Shown here: positions 1 to 8,407 of the stretch, in pieces | Layout: every line of letters starts with the position of its first letter | How positions within the stretch are numbered: the stretch's first letter is position 1 | DNA from: Verrucomicrobiota bacterium | Lineage (GTDB): Bacteria; Verrucomicrobiota; Verrucomicrobiia; Opitutales; Opitutaceae | Assembly: GCA_025352985.1 (NCBI GenBank) | Contig: JANXRL010000171.1 | Span: 1 to 34,896, forward strand | Direction of reading: 5' to 3' | Length of the DNA stretch: 34,896 nucleotides | Translations under genes and position numbers: made by a program | Notes under the pieces: model-generated | Told to the model about the DNA's origin: nothing | Databases searched by the model: none | The model's input: the letters and a program-made list of their open reading frames with translations, nothing else

Positions 1-2
1 AA

Positions 3-323
3 AACAAGCGCGGCATCACCCTGCTCAGCGTCAACCGAGACCGCGACGAAGCCCTGCTCGCCTGCAACGGCCAGATCGCCCGCATCAAACTATCCTCGCG
101 GAAAATCACCGGAGTCGATTTTTCGCGTTTCGCCGAGGTCGTAAAATCCCTGCCAGCCAACAGCACGTTTCTCGCAATGCTGAACGCCAGTGGAATTCCC
201 CTAGAATCCGTCATCCTCAACATCGAGCTCGCTCCTCGTGAAATTGGAGAGCTCTACGCCGAAGCCGTCGCCCACCCCGAAAACTTCACCGACGAAATCG
301 CCTTCAAAGAACGCATCCAATAG
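3..323 (+). CDS. C-terminal part of an unidentified protein (5' truncated by window edge)
   Basis: Frame 3 is open from the window start to TAG at 321-323: ...NKRGITLLSVNRDRDEALLACNGQIARIKLSSRKITGVDFSRF...EIAFKERIQ*. Not in ORF track because it has no start in the window. Confidence 0.6.
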   Translation, partial: NKRGITLLSVNRDRDEALLACNGQIARIKLSSRKITGVDFSRFAEVVKSLPANSTFLAMLNASGIPLESVILNIELAPREIGELYAEAVAHPENFTDEIAFKERIQ

Positions 324-445
324 CTGGGCTTTTTTACCAGAGTCACGGCGGAAATGCTCCCGCGCATTCTACGAAACGAGCAAAAAAACCGCGACCTTGA
401 CGCCAAACTGCGCGCCGCCCTCTCCGCTATCGCCACCGCTCCGGC

Positions 446-1585
446 TCAACCCTGAACCAGGTTCACCTTTTCCAGCGGGTCGTTCTCCAGATCGAACTCC
501 AGCCACGGGGAACCGTCCGCGTTGAAAATCTTTTTTTTCTTTGCCGAACGCACGCCGCTCCAAACCCGGTCGCATTGGTGCGGCAGCGCCACCACACTCG
601 GCATCGAAATCACCGCGTGATCCCGCTCGCAACGCCACTCGCGCCCCCCCGCCCACGCGAGCGTCATCGCCGGCAGATCGACCAGCGACACCGGTTCGTC
701 CGATAGGCTCTCCGCCTTCCCATTCCTCACCAGAAACGGCACCCGCACGCTCTCCTCGTGCGGCCAGCCTTTCCGGAACAAACCGTGCGCCCCGTGCATG
801 TCGCCATGCACCGAGGTGAACACCACCACAACGTCATCCGGCAGCGCCGCCAGCAAACGCCCGATCGCCCGGTCGGTCGCCTCGATATGCGCATGATAGC
901 CCGCGAGCTCGCGCCGCGCCTGTTCGGCCGCAGACTCCGGCACATTCGCCGGCAAAACGACCGGCCCTCTCTTCACCCCCGAAGCCGACGCATCATACGG
1001 TGGATGCGGTGCCTCCAGGCTCACCACCGCGAACCAAGGCTGAGAAATTCCCGTGATTTTCTCCGCCGCCCGCTCGCAGACGACATCGCTTTGATAGCCC
1101 AAAAACTGCACCGGCTCCGGCAGCCGCGTCCCATGCAGCCAGGGATTGTTCAAAAGAAACCCGCTCTCGAATCCCTCCCAAAACCCAAAACCGCCACGCG
1201 CTTCCGGCGGCACGACCATCCGCGCATGAACCTCGCCGATCAGCGGCGCATAACGGTCACGCTCTGCCAGATGCCACTTTCCAAAAAATGCGGTGGCATA
1301 CCCGCGGTCGTTCATCTTGTGCGCGATCGTCAGCGCGTCCGCCGACAGCGGATCGTAGTAGTCGCGCACGCCATTCTCGGGCGAAGGCACGCCGGTGAGC
1401 ATCGCCGCGCGCGCAAACGGCCCGAACGGATGCGGCGTCACCGCCTGCGCGTAGTTGACCGCCTGCGCCGCCAGCGCGTCGATGCACGGCGTATGCGCGT
1501 TCACGTCGCCCGCATATCCGCACGCCTGCGCACGCCACTGCGTCGTGACGATCCAGAGAATGTTGGGCGCGACAGGCGAAGCCAT
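446..1585 (-). CDS. Sulfatase/alkaline-phosphatase-superfamily protein with atypical active-site motif
   Basis: MASPVAPNILWIVTTQWRAQACGYAGD..., PFGPFARAAMLTG, GKWHLAE, VVVVFTSVHGDMHGAHGLFRKGWPHEESVRVPFLVR typical of sulfatases. Confidence 0.85.
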   Translation of the reverse strand: MASPVAPNILWIVTTQWRAQACGYAGDVNAHTPCIDALAAQAVNYAQAVTPHPFGPFARAAMLTGVPSPENGVRDYYDPLSADALTIAHKMNDRGYATAFFGKWHLAERDRYAPLIGEVHARMVVPPEARGGFGFWEGFESGFLLNNPWLHGTRLPEPVQFLGYQSDVVCERAAEKITGISQPWFAVVSLEAPHPPYDASASGVKRGPVVLPANVPESAAEQARRELAGYHAHIEATDRAIGRLLAALPDDVVVVFTSVHGDMHGAHGLFRKGWPHEESVRVPFLVRNGKAESLSDEPVSLVDLPAMTLAWAGGREWRCERDHAVISMPSVVALPHQCDRVWSGVRSAKKKKIFNADGSPWLEFDLENDPLEKVNLVQG

Positions 1586-1660
1586 ACGGGTAAACTAGAC
1601 CGGAGCCGGCCCCGCGCAAGGTTTGCCAAGCCCGCGCGCAGACGTTCAGCCTTTCTTAAC

Positions 1661-2449
1661 ATGACCCTCCGCGAAACCGAAGCCATCGATCTACCCACTC
1701 CCAACGGTCCCATGCGGACCTTCCTGTTTCGCCCCGCCGCGCCCGGTAAGTATCCGGGCATCGTCCTCTACTCGGAAATTTTTCAGATGACGGGGCCCAT
1801 CGCGCGCACCGCCGCGTTTCTCGCCGGCCACGGTTTCCTCGTCGCCGTGCCGGAAATCTACCACGAATTCCTCCCCGCCGGCACCGTGCTCGCCTACGAC
1901 CAAGCCGGCGCCGACATGGGCAACCGCCTGAAAACCGATAAGGAACTATCCGCCTACGACGACGACGCCCGCGCCGCGCTTGCCTTCCTCAGATCGCACG
2001 ATGCCTGCACGGGAAAACTCGGCGTCATGGGCATCTGCATCGGCGGCCACCTCGCCTTCCGCGCCGCCATGAATCCCGAGGCGCTTGCCGGCGTATGCTT
2101 CTACGCGACCGATCTCCACAAGCGCGGCCTTGGCAAAGGCATGAACGACGATTCCCTCGCCCGCACCGCCGAGATCAAGGGCGAGCTCATGATGATCTAC
2201 GGCCGTCAGGACCCGCACGTCCCCGCCGAGGGCCGCGCCATCGTCTATGCCGCGCTCGCCGCCGCCGGCACGCATTTCACCTGGCACGAGTTCAACGGCG
2301 CCCACGCATTCCTGCGCGACGAGGGTTTCCGTTACGACCCCGAGCTCGCCCACCTCGCGCTCGGCATGGCAGTTGACCTGTTCCGCCGAAAGCTTGGCGA
2401 AGGCGACCTGCGCGCAACCTGCGGCGGGGCCGCCGGGTCGAAGCATTAA
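1661..2449 (+). CDS. Dienelactone hydrolase family protein
   Basis: ATG at 1661 (MTLRETEAIDLPTPNGPMRTFLFRPAAPGKYPGIVLYSEIF...); nucleophile elbow GICIGG, late YGRQDPHVP and FNGAHAFLRD motifs. The track ORF from 758 is an upstream over-extension antisense to the sulfatase gene. Confidence 0.88.
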   Translation: MTLRETEAIDLPTPNGPMRTFLFRPAAPGKYPGIVLYSEIFQMTGPIARTAAFLAGHGFLVAVPEIYHEFLPAGTVLAYDQAGADMGNRLKTDKELSAYDDDARAALAFLRSHDACTGKLGVMGICIGGHLAFRAAMNPEALAGVCFYATDLHKRGLGKGMNDDSLARTAEIKGELMMIYGRQDPHVPAEGRAIVYAALAAAGTHFTWHEFNGAHAFLRDEGFRYDPELAHLALGMAVDLFRRKLGEGDLRATCGGAAGSKH

Positions 2450-2485
2450 GACACAGCCGGCATAAAGCCGCTCCAGCATTCCCGA

Positions 2486-3856
2486 TCACTGGAGGCGGAA
2501 CGGCAGCGTGCGACGGCGGTTGATGAGATCGGTCAGTGGCCCGCTCGTGGGCCGCGTCGCAAGATCATCCCCGGTGCGCAGCGTGTAGGACGGGAGAAAA
2601 TTGTTCACCAACGCGCAGTAGTCGGTGTTCACCATGATGCCGAGCAGTTCGCCGGTCTTGCTCATCACAAGGTCGCCGCGCGACGGCGAGAAGTCGCCAA
2701 ACAACCGGCGCACAAGCCGGTTGTCCATGCGCACGTAGCTCGGGTTCGTCGGATCAAGTTTGAACGGCACCTCGCCGTAGCCCGCGCCTCCGCTGGAGAT
2801 GAGCACCGCTTCGGTGAACTTGAACGGCTCGAGCACGATCTTGTAGGGCTTCACGCCGAGGGCGGCGACTTGCTCCGCCGTCACCGGGAGCGCCACCACG
2901 CGCGGATCAATCGCAAGAAACACCAGCGCGGGCGAAGTGGTCCGACAGGTTCCGCTGCTGAACTCCGCCTTGAGCGTTTTCCAATCCCAGGCGGGACCGA
3001 TCAGGTCGAAGGGCGTGTCGTTGAGATGCACAAGTGCGACGGTATCATGTCCGTCAGTCACAAAGACGGTCTTCGTCTGCGTGACTTCCGTCTTGGTGCC
3101 GAAGAGGCCGGGACGCGTGCCGGTGAAGGTGGTCTGCACACGGTTGGCGAGGAAGTCGTTGAAGAGAACGTTGACGTTGATGGGGCGGTTGTCGCGGATC
3201 TCCTTGGTGAGTGCGGTGGAGCTTTCCGCGAGCTGGCCCACGCCCTGCGCGAGCTGGGTGGTGGTTTGCTGCACCTTGATACGCTCCTGACGCTCTGCCT
3301 CGACCTGGACCTTAAGGTTGTCTGCGGTGGCGCGGAGCATCTGTTTTTCCTGTTCGGCGACCTTCACGCTGACATTGAGATTTTCGATTTTTTCGCGGGC
3401 CTCAACCTGCTGTTTTTCGAGGTCGGCGAGCATCTTTTTCTGGCGCTCGGCCTCGGCCTGGCGCTCGGAAAGATCCTTTTGAAGCTGGGCGAGCTGTTCC
3501 TTCGTCATCGTGGCGTCGCGGGAGGCGACGGCGTATTTCTGCGAGAGATCGGCCGCGGTTTTCTGCGTCTCGGCCAGCGTGGAGGAGACCTGCGTGAGGT
3601 TCTGTTCGCGCAGCTGGAGCGTCGTCTCGGTGGACTGAAGTTTTTGCGAGAGCTGCTCGCGCTGCGCCTTCTCGTCTTCCAACGAGAGCTTCATGACGGA
3701 CACGATGTCGTCGTCCTTGGTGGCGGCGTTGGCCGACTGCGCCGAGGGCGCGGGTTTGCTCGAAGGCGTCGCGGGTGCGGCCTTCTCCCAGTTGGTGAGA
3801 GCGAGGAGGTTCAGCAACAGGAAGTCGCAGATGATGAGGAGGAGGGTCTTGTTCAT
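2486..3856 (-). CDS. Membrane-anchored coiled-coil protein of unknown function
   Basis: N-terminal hydrophobic segment MNKTLLLIICDFLLLNLLALTNW, long Q/E/K-rich coiled coil, C-terminal globular region. Confidence 0.8.
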   Translation of the reverse strand: MNKTLLLIICDFLLLNLLALTNWEKAAPATPSSKPAPSAQSANAATKDDDIVSVMKLSLEDEKAQREQLSQKLQSTETTLQLREQNLTQVSSTLAETQKTAADLSQKYAVASRDATMTKEQLAQLQKDLSERQAEAERQKKMLADLEKQQVEAREKIENLNVSVKVAEQEKQMLRATADNLKVQVEAERQERIKVQQTTTQLAQGVGQLAESSTALTKEIRDNRPINVNVLFNDFLANRVQTTFTGTRPGLFGTKTEVTQTKTVFVTDGHDTVALVHLNDTPFDLIGPAWDWKTLKAEFSSGTCRTTSPALVFLAIDPRVVALPVTAEQVAALGVKPYKIVLEPFKFTEAVLISSGGAGYGEVPFKLDPTNPSYVRMDNRLVRRLFGDFSPSRGDLVMSKTGELLGIMVNTDYCALVNNFLPSYTLRTGDDLATRPTSGPLTDLINRRRTLPFRLQ

Positions 3857-3896
3857 GGCACCGGGCGGGACGAACCCTGCGGTTGCGCGAAAAGGA

Positions 3897-5531
3897 TCAG
3901 GAGGTCTGGCTTTCGAGAATGAGGCGGCGTTTGAAGGGCCGCACGTGGCGGATCTTCACGAGCGCGACGCAGGTGATGCCGAAGAGGTTGGAGGAATAGG
4001 CGGCGAGCAGGTTGGGCTCGATGACCTTGAGCACCTGGAGCACGAGCGCAGTGGCGGTGCCAGCGATGCCGATGTAGAGGCCGCCGTCGAAGAGGTTCTC
4101 CTCGTTTTCCATGAGGCGCAGCTTGAGCAGCGCGGGGATCTGCTGGAGGTCTATCTCGCGCATCTTGGCGAGACAGAGGAGATACATGCCGACCTGGAGG
4201 AGGGCGAAGAATCCGATAGAGAGGAGCGTTGATGTGTCCATGGTGAACGTGTTTTCGACGTGGGTGAGCGAGGCGGGATCGGAGATGTTGGCGAGGACGG
4301 GAACGGTGAGTTTCAACTGAAATTCTGAGGGCGGTGCAGGTTTGATCAGGAACGGTTCCGTGGCGAGGACCAGCATGCCGGCGGTGAGGACGGCAAGCAC
4401 GCCGCTTTTGACATGAGGATGGGTGGCCGCGTCCGTCTGCGGTTCAAACAACACCCTGTCCAGACCGCGAAAAACAAAAAATGCTCCCACTAGAAAACCG
4501 AAATACTTGGCCGCAAGCGCCAGTTTGGGATAGAGCAACGCCAGCAACGTCGCCGGTCCGAACGAGGGCGCAGGCTGCCGGTTGACGGGCACCTGACGCA
4601 GCAGAAGCTGGTTCAACGCGCCCTCACCCAACAAGAGGGCGAGCTTCATATCCGCCATGCCGTTGCGGCCGTAACGCAGCAGGTAGGCTGCCACCCGGTC
4701 GGCCGAGCCGGACAACAACGCGGCGCTGTAAACGAGCGGCAAATCTTCGGGCGTGGCGCGGGCAAGCTGGGCGAATTCGCCGACGGCCTTCGTGCTGTCG
4801 GTCACGCGCAGGATTTCGCACAGCTGTAGCCAGTTGAGCCGACGCCCTAGCGATAACAGGTCGATGCAAACGGGTTCGAGTTCGCCGAGGTTTTTTTGCT
4901 CCAAGGCGGTTTCGGCAAGGCCGCGCAGTTCGCGCTGCAGCGGCTTGGAAAAATGTTCGCCCTGATAAAGCAGTGCGCCGAGCAGGATGACGGCATCGAG
5001 GGCTTGGCCGCCGGGTTGATGGGCGGAGACGAAGCGGCCGGTGCGGTCGAGCGTGCGCAAGCGCAGGAGCGACTGCACGCCGTCGGAGCGGGAGTTGACC
5101 AGATAGTCGCGCAGGCCGGTGCGGGCTTTTTCGGTGATGAAAAACGTGAGGACGGGCGTGCTGTCGCGATGGCCGCTATTGTCCTTGAGGTTGAAAAGCG
5201 GATCGAGAAACGGATCCCATCCGCCCCACGGCACGAGTTCGGGGCGGCGCTGCGCAACACGGTCGAGCGCGGTGGCCAGCGCATCGGCCTGAGGATCACC
5301 GAGGCTGCGCGTGGCGGCCAGCGCAAGCGCGGCGGGGCCAGATTTTTCGGAGTCGAGCAATTCGCGCCCAAGACGGACGACCGAGGGTGTGCCTTCGCCG
5401 GCGGCCTTGAGCAGGGCCGGCGTGACCGACTTGAGATTCACCGGCACTACCCACGCGGCGGCGATGAGCATCAACCCGGCGGCTATCCAGAGCGCGATGG
5501 TCCGGAAGCGGGTGTTCGAAGGGAGGCTCAT
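3897..5531 (-). CDS. Multi-pass membrane protein of unknown function
   Basis: Start chosen at MSLPSNTRFRTIALWIAAGLMLIAAAWVVP (5531); several hydrophobic segments in the C-terminal half; 40 bp upstream of the coiled-coil gene on the same strand. Confidence 0.75.
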   Translation of the reverse strand: MSLPSNTRFRTIALWIAAGLMLIAAAWVVPVNLKSVTPALLKAAGEGTPSVVRLGRELLDSEKSGPAALALAATRSLGDPQADALATALDRVAQRRPELVPWGGWDPFLDPLFNLKDNSGHRDSTPVLTFFITEKARTGLRDYLVNSRSDGVQSLLRLRTLDRTGRFVSAHQPGGQALDAVILLGALLYQGEHFSKPLQRELRGLAETALEQKNLGELEPVCIDLLSLGRRLNWLQLCEILRVTDSTKAVGEFAQLARATPEDLPLVYSAALLSGSADRVAAYLLRYGRNGMADMKLALLLGEGALNQLLLRQVPVNRQPAPSFGPATLLALLYPKLALAAKYFGFLVGAFFVFRGLDRVLFEPQTDAATHPHVKSGVLAVLTAGMLVLATEPFLIKPAPPSEFQLKLTVPVLANISDPASLTHVENTFTMDTSTLLSIGFFALLQVGMYLLCLAKMREIDLQQIPALLKLRLMENEENLFDGGLYIGIAGTATALVLQVLKVIEPNLLAAYSSNLFGITCVALVKIRHVRPFKRRLILESQTS

Positions 5532-5597
5532 GGACGCGTAGTATTCGGTTGCCGCACGCCGTAGGCAAATCCACGTTTTGCGGTCACTCATCGACCC

Positions 5598-6179
5598 ATG
5601 GCCCTGCCAATTGTTCATTACAACGATACCATCCTGCGAAAAAAAGGCTCCAAGGTGACCGTTTTCGACGCGTCGCTCACGCGCCTCGCCGAGCAGATGA
5701 TCGCCACGATGCACACCGCCGCCGGCATCGGTCTCGCCGCCCAGCAAGTTGGCCACGCGATCCAGCTCTGCGTAGTGGACCTGCGCGGCGTCAAAGTCGA
5801 TTTCAACTGGGAACTCGACGGCTCCAAACCGCCGAAAGAGTTGTTCATGCCATTCGCGCTGGTAAACCCGGAGATCACCTTTCTTCCCTCGGACGAATTT
5901 GTTTACGAAGAAGGCTGCCTGTCGTTTCCCGACATCCGCGGCGATGTGATTCGCCCCGACGCGATTCGCGTGACCTATCAGGATTTGCAAGGCACGGCGC
6001 ACACGCTGGTGTGCGACGACCTCCTCGCCCGCTGTATCCAGCACGAGGTCGATCACCTCAACGGCACGCTTTTCATCGACCGTATGGAAAAGAAAGTCCG
6101 CGCCACCATCGAACCCGAAATCAAGGCGCTCGCCAAGGCCACCCGCGAAGCCGCCGAAAGTCAGCCGCCAAAAACGTAA
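5598..6179 (+). CDS. def: Peptide deformylase
   Basis: Motifs GIGLAAQQVG, EGCLSFPD and QHEVDHLNG. Confidence 0.96.
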   Translation: MALPIVHYNDTILRKKGSKVTVFDASLTRLAEQMIATMHTAAGIGLAAQQVGHAIQLCVVDLRGVKVDFNWELDGSKPPKELFMPFALVNPEITFLPSDEFVYEEGCLSFPDIRGDVIRPDAIRVTYQDLQGTAHTLVCDDLLARCIQHEVDHLNGTLFIDRMEKKVRATIEPEIKALAKATREAAESQPPKT

Positions 6180-6315
6180 GCCTGATCGGGGCGGGATTTC
6201 ACGCCCTCATCACTTGGGGATAAACGCCAATGGGAAAAATCGTGCGCTTGGGAAATTTTTGGCTAGTCTAAGTTTAGCGCGTCAAACACCTCGCTGTTTA
6301 ATCCAAACAAACCCC

Positions 6316-6921
6316 ATGAAATCCCTGAAAATTCTGTCTGTCCTTGCCTTGATTTGCGCCTCCGCCCTCACCGTCCGTGCCGACGCTTTCTTCCAAGCTT
6401 CACTCTGGGCACCGGACTACCAACTCGTTCCCGCCACCGAAGGCGTTTCCGGCATCCGCCTGGAAATCTACGGCGAAAACAAAAACGTCACCGGTCTCGA
6501 AATCGGACTAGTCAACATCACCACCGGTGATTTCACCGGTTTCACTGGACTGTTCCCCACTATCTACAACCGCGTCGAAGGCAGCACCACCGGCGTGCAG
6601 TTCGGCCTTGTCAACGTGACCAAGGGCGAGGTCATCGGATGGCAAGGCGGCTGGGTCAACGTGCATGACTCCAAGGTCACCGGCTTGCAGACGGGCATCG
6701 TCAACTGGGGCGGCGCAAGCATCAAAGCCGATTTCACCGGCCTCCAGATCGGCTTGGTCAACGCCGCCAAGAACGTGACCGGCGTGCAGCTAGGCTTCGT
6801 CAACTACGCCGACACCCTCAAGGGCGTTCAGATAGGCCTCTGGAATCAGGTCAACTCGCGCAACTGGGACGAATTCAACCCGCTCCCGAAGGTTTTCCCC
6901 TTCGTCAATATAGGCTTCTGA
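6316..6921 (+). CDS. Secreted repeat protein with GLxxGLVN-type repeats
   Basis: Signal peptide MKSLKILSVLALICASALTVRADA; repeated units such as VTGLEIGLVN, TTGVQFGLVN, VTGLQTGIVN, FTGLQIGLVN, VTGVQLGFVN, LKGVQIGLWN. Confidence 0.8.
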   Translation: MKSLKILSVLALICASALTVRADAFFQASLWAPDYQLVPATEGVSGIRLEIYGENKNVTGLEIGLVNITTGDFTGFTGLFPTIYNRVEGSTTGVQFGLVNVTKGEVIGWQGGWVNVHDSKVTGLQTGIVNWGGASIKADFTGLQIGLVNAAKNVTGVQLGFVNYADTLKGVQIGLWNQVNSRNWDEFNPLPKVFPFVNIGF

Positions 6922-6962
6922 TCTTTAAAGATCAGCGCCCGATTTAGACTTATAGCCTGCCC

Positions 6963-6998
6963 GCCCTCGGAAATTTTTCCGGGGGCATTTTATTTTTT
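6963..6998 (+). terminator. Rho-independent-like terminator
   Basis: GCCCTCGG-aaattttt-CCGGGGGC stem followed by ATTTTATTTTTT. Confidence 0.7.
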
Positions 6999-7052
6999 CC
7001 CTGAGTCGTCGAAGGGGTGGACGCGCATCGGATTCTAAGCATCTTCCCCACC

Positions 7053-7583
7053 ATGTCATCCATCGCAACCCGCACCGGCGACAACGGCACCACCAGCCTG
7101 CTCTACGGCCAGCGCGTCCCCAAAGATCACCCGCAGATCGAAGCCGTGGGGTCATTCGACGAGCTAAACGCCGCCCTGGGGTTTGCCAAGGCCACCTGCA
7201 CCGACACCGCACGCCAGGCGGAAATCGAGCTGATTCAACACAACCTCGTAAACCTCATGGGAGAACTCGCCTGCGCCGAGGCGGATATGCCCCGTTATAC
7301 CGCGTCGAAGTTCACGAAACTCGCCGACCCCGATCTGGCCCGCATCGATACCGGTGTCGCGATGCTGGAAACCCAAAACATCAAATTCGACGGCTGGGCC
7401 ACTCCGGGAGCCAACCTGCATGCCGCCGCGCTCGATCTTGCCCGCACCGCCGCCCGCCGGGCGGAACGCCGCCTCGCCTCACTCCCCGCCCACGGTCGCA
7501 CCGTGCGTCCGTTGCTGCACCATTACGTTAATCGGGTCTCCGATCTTCTCTGGCTGCTCGCCCGGCAGGCGGAAAAAACCTGA
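7053..7583 (+). CDS. pduO: PduO-type cob(I)alamin adenosyltransferase
   Basis: MSSIATRTGDNGTTSLLYGQRVPKDHPQIEAVGSFDELNAALGFA... and C-terminal RRAERRLASLP...YVNRVSDLLWLLAR. Confidence 0.93.
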   Translation: MSSIATRTGDNGTTSLLYGQRVPKDHPQIEAVGSFDELNAALGFAKATCTDTARQAEIELIQHNLVNLMGELACAEADMPRYTASKFTKLADPDLARIDTGVAMLETQNIKFDGWATPGANLHAAALDLARTAARRAERRLASLPAHGRTVRPLLHHYVNRVSDLLWLLARQAEKT

Positions 7584-7650
7584 TTAGTCCCAAAATCCGC
7601 GCGCGGTGACAGGCTTGTCTTTCCTCCCCAACCCGCCAACCATTTCCATC

Positions 7651-8244
7651 ATGCCTCTCGCGATCGCGCTTATTCTGTCCGCCACGCTTTATCGGATCGT
7701 CGCCGTCTGGAATCCCGGCCTCGTCAATTTCTCGCCGCTCATGGCCCTGGCGTTCTGCGGCGCGGTTTATTTCCGCTCCGCCCGCCTGTGGTTCGTGCCG
7801 TTCTTAGCGCTCAGCCTCTCCGATCTCTACATCAACCATTATTACGCGACGCAGATGGGATACTCGTGGGACGGCGTCGGCGTCCTGACCCGCACGGCTT
7901 GCTTTGCCGCCGCGCTCGGCTTGGGATTGATTGTCGCGCGCCGCAAGAACTGGCTCAATCTCTTCAGCGGCGCACTCGGTGGCTCGGTGATTTTCTACCT
8001 AGCAACCAACACCGCTTCCTGGGCGACCGATCCGTTTTACGCGCGCAATGTCGTCGGCTGGTGGCAAGCGTTGACCGTGGGACATCTGGAATTCGCCCCC
8101 ACGCTTTACTTTTTCCGCAACACCTTCGCAAGCGATCTGCTCTTCACCGGCTTGTTCGCTCTCGCCATGGAATACGCCTCCCTGCGCGCCGGTCACCCCA
8201 GCCTGCTGGATCGCACTCCCGAGGTGGCGACGGTTCGCGCCTGA
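7651..8244 (+). CDS. Integral membrane protein, possibly DUF6580/ECF-S-component-like
   Basis: Multiple hydrophobic helices, MPLAIALILSATLYRIVAVWNPGLVNFSPLMALAFCGAVYF...SLSDLYINHYY; start could also be 7606. Confidence 0.7.
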   Translation: MPLAIALILSATLYRIVAVWNPGLVNFSPLMALAFCGAVYFRSARLWFVPFLALSLSDLYINHYYATQMGYSWDGVGVLTRTACFAAALGLGLIVARRKNWLNLFSGALGGSVIFYLATNTASWATDPFYARNVVGWWQALTVGHLEFAPTLYFFRNTFASDLLFTGLFALAMEYASLRAGHPSLLDRTPEVATVRA

Positions 8245-8259
8245 GTGCCCGATTAAGGG

Positions 8260-8281
8260 GTAGGAGCCTGCTTGCAGGAGA
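8260..8281. repeat. REP-like element GTAGGAG-CCTGCTTGCAGG
   Basis: GTAGGAG followed by CCTGC-TT-GCAGG hairpin; related to the element at 14529. Confidence 0.5.
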
Positions 8282-8340
8282 GGGTTTGGTGAACTTCCGA
8301 ACCTCAGAACCGCCTGCAAACAGTCTCCACCTTTTCCCCA

Positions 8341-8380
8341 AAAAAACGCCCGCCTCTTTTGAAAGCGGGCGTTTTTGTTT
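8341..8380. terminator. Bidirectional Rho-independent terminator between convergent genes
   Basis: AAAAAACGCCCGC-ctcttttgaaa-GCGGGCGTTTTTGTTTT. Confidence 0.9.
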
Positions 8381-8407
8381 TCAGAAACCGGACGGCTTGT
8401 CGCGGGC

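Noticed and set aside
758-1660. N-terminal extension of ORF 758..2449
   Set aside because: Antisense to the sulfatase gene, Arg-rich; the hydrolase clearly starts at 1661.
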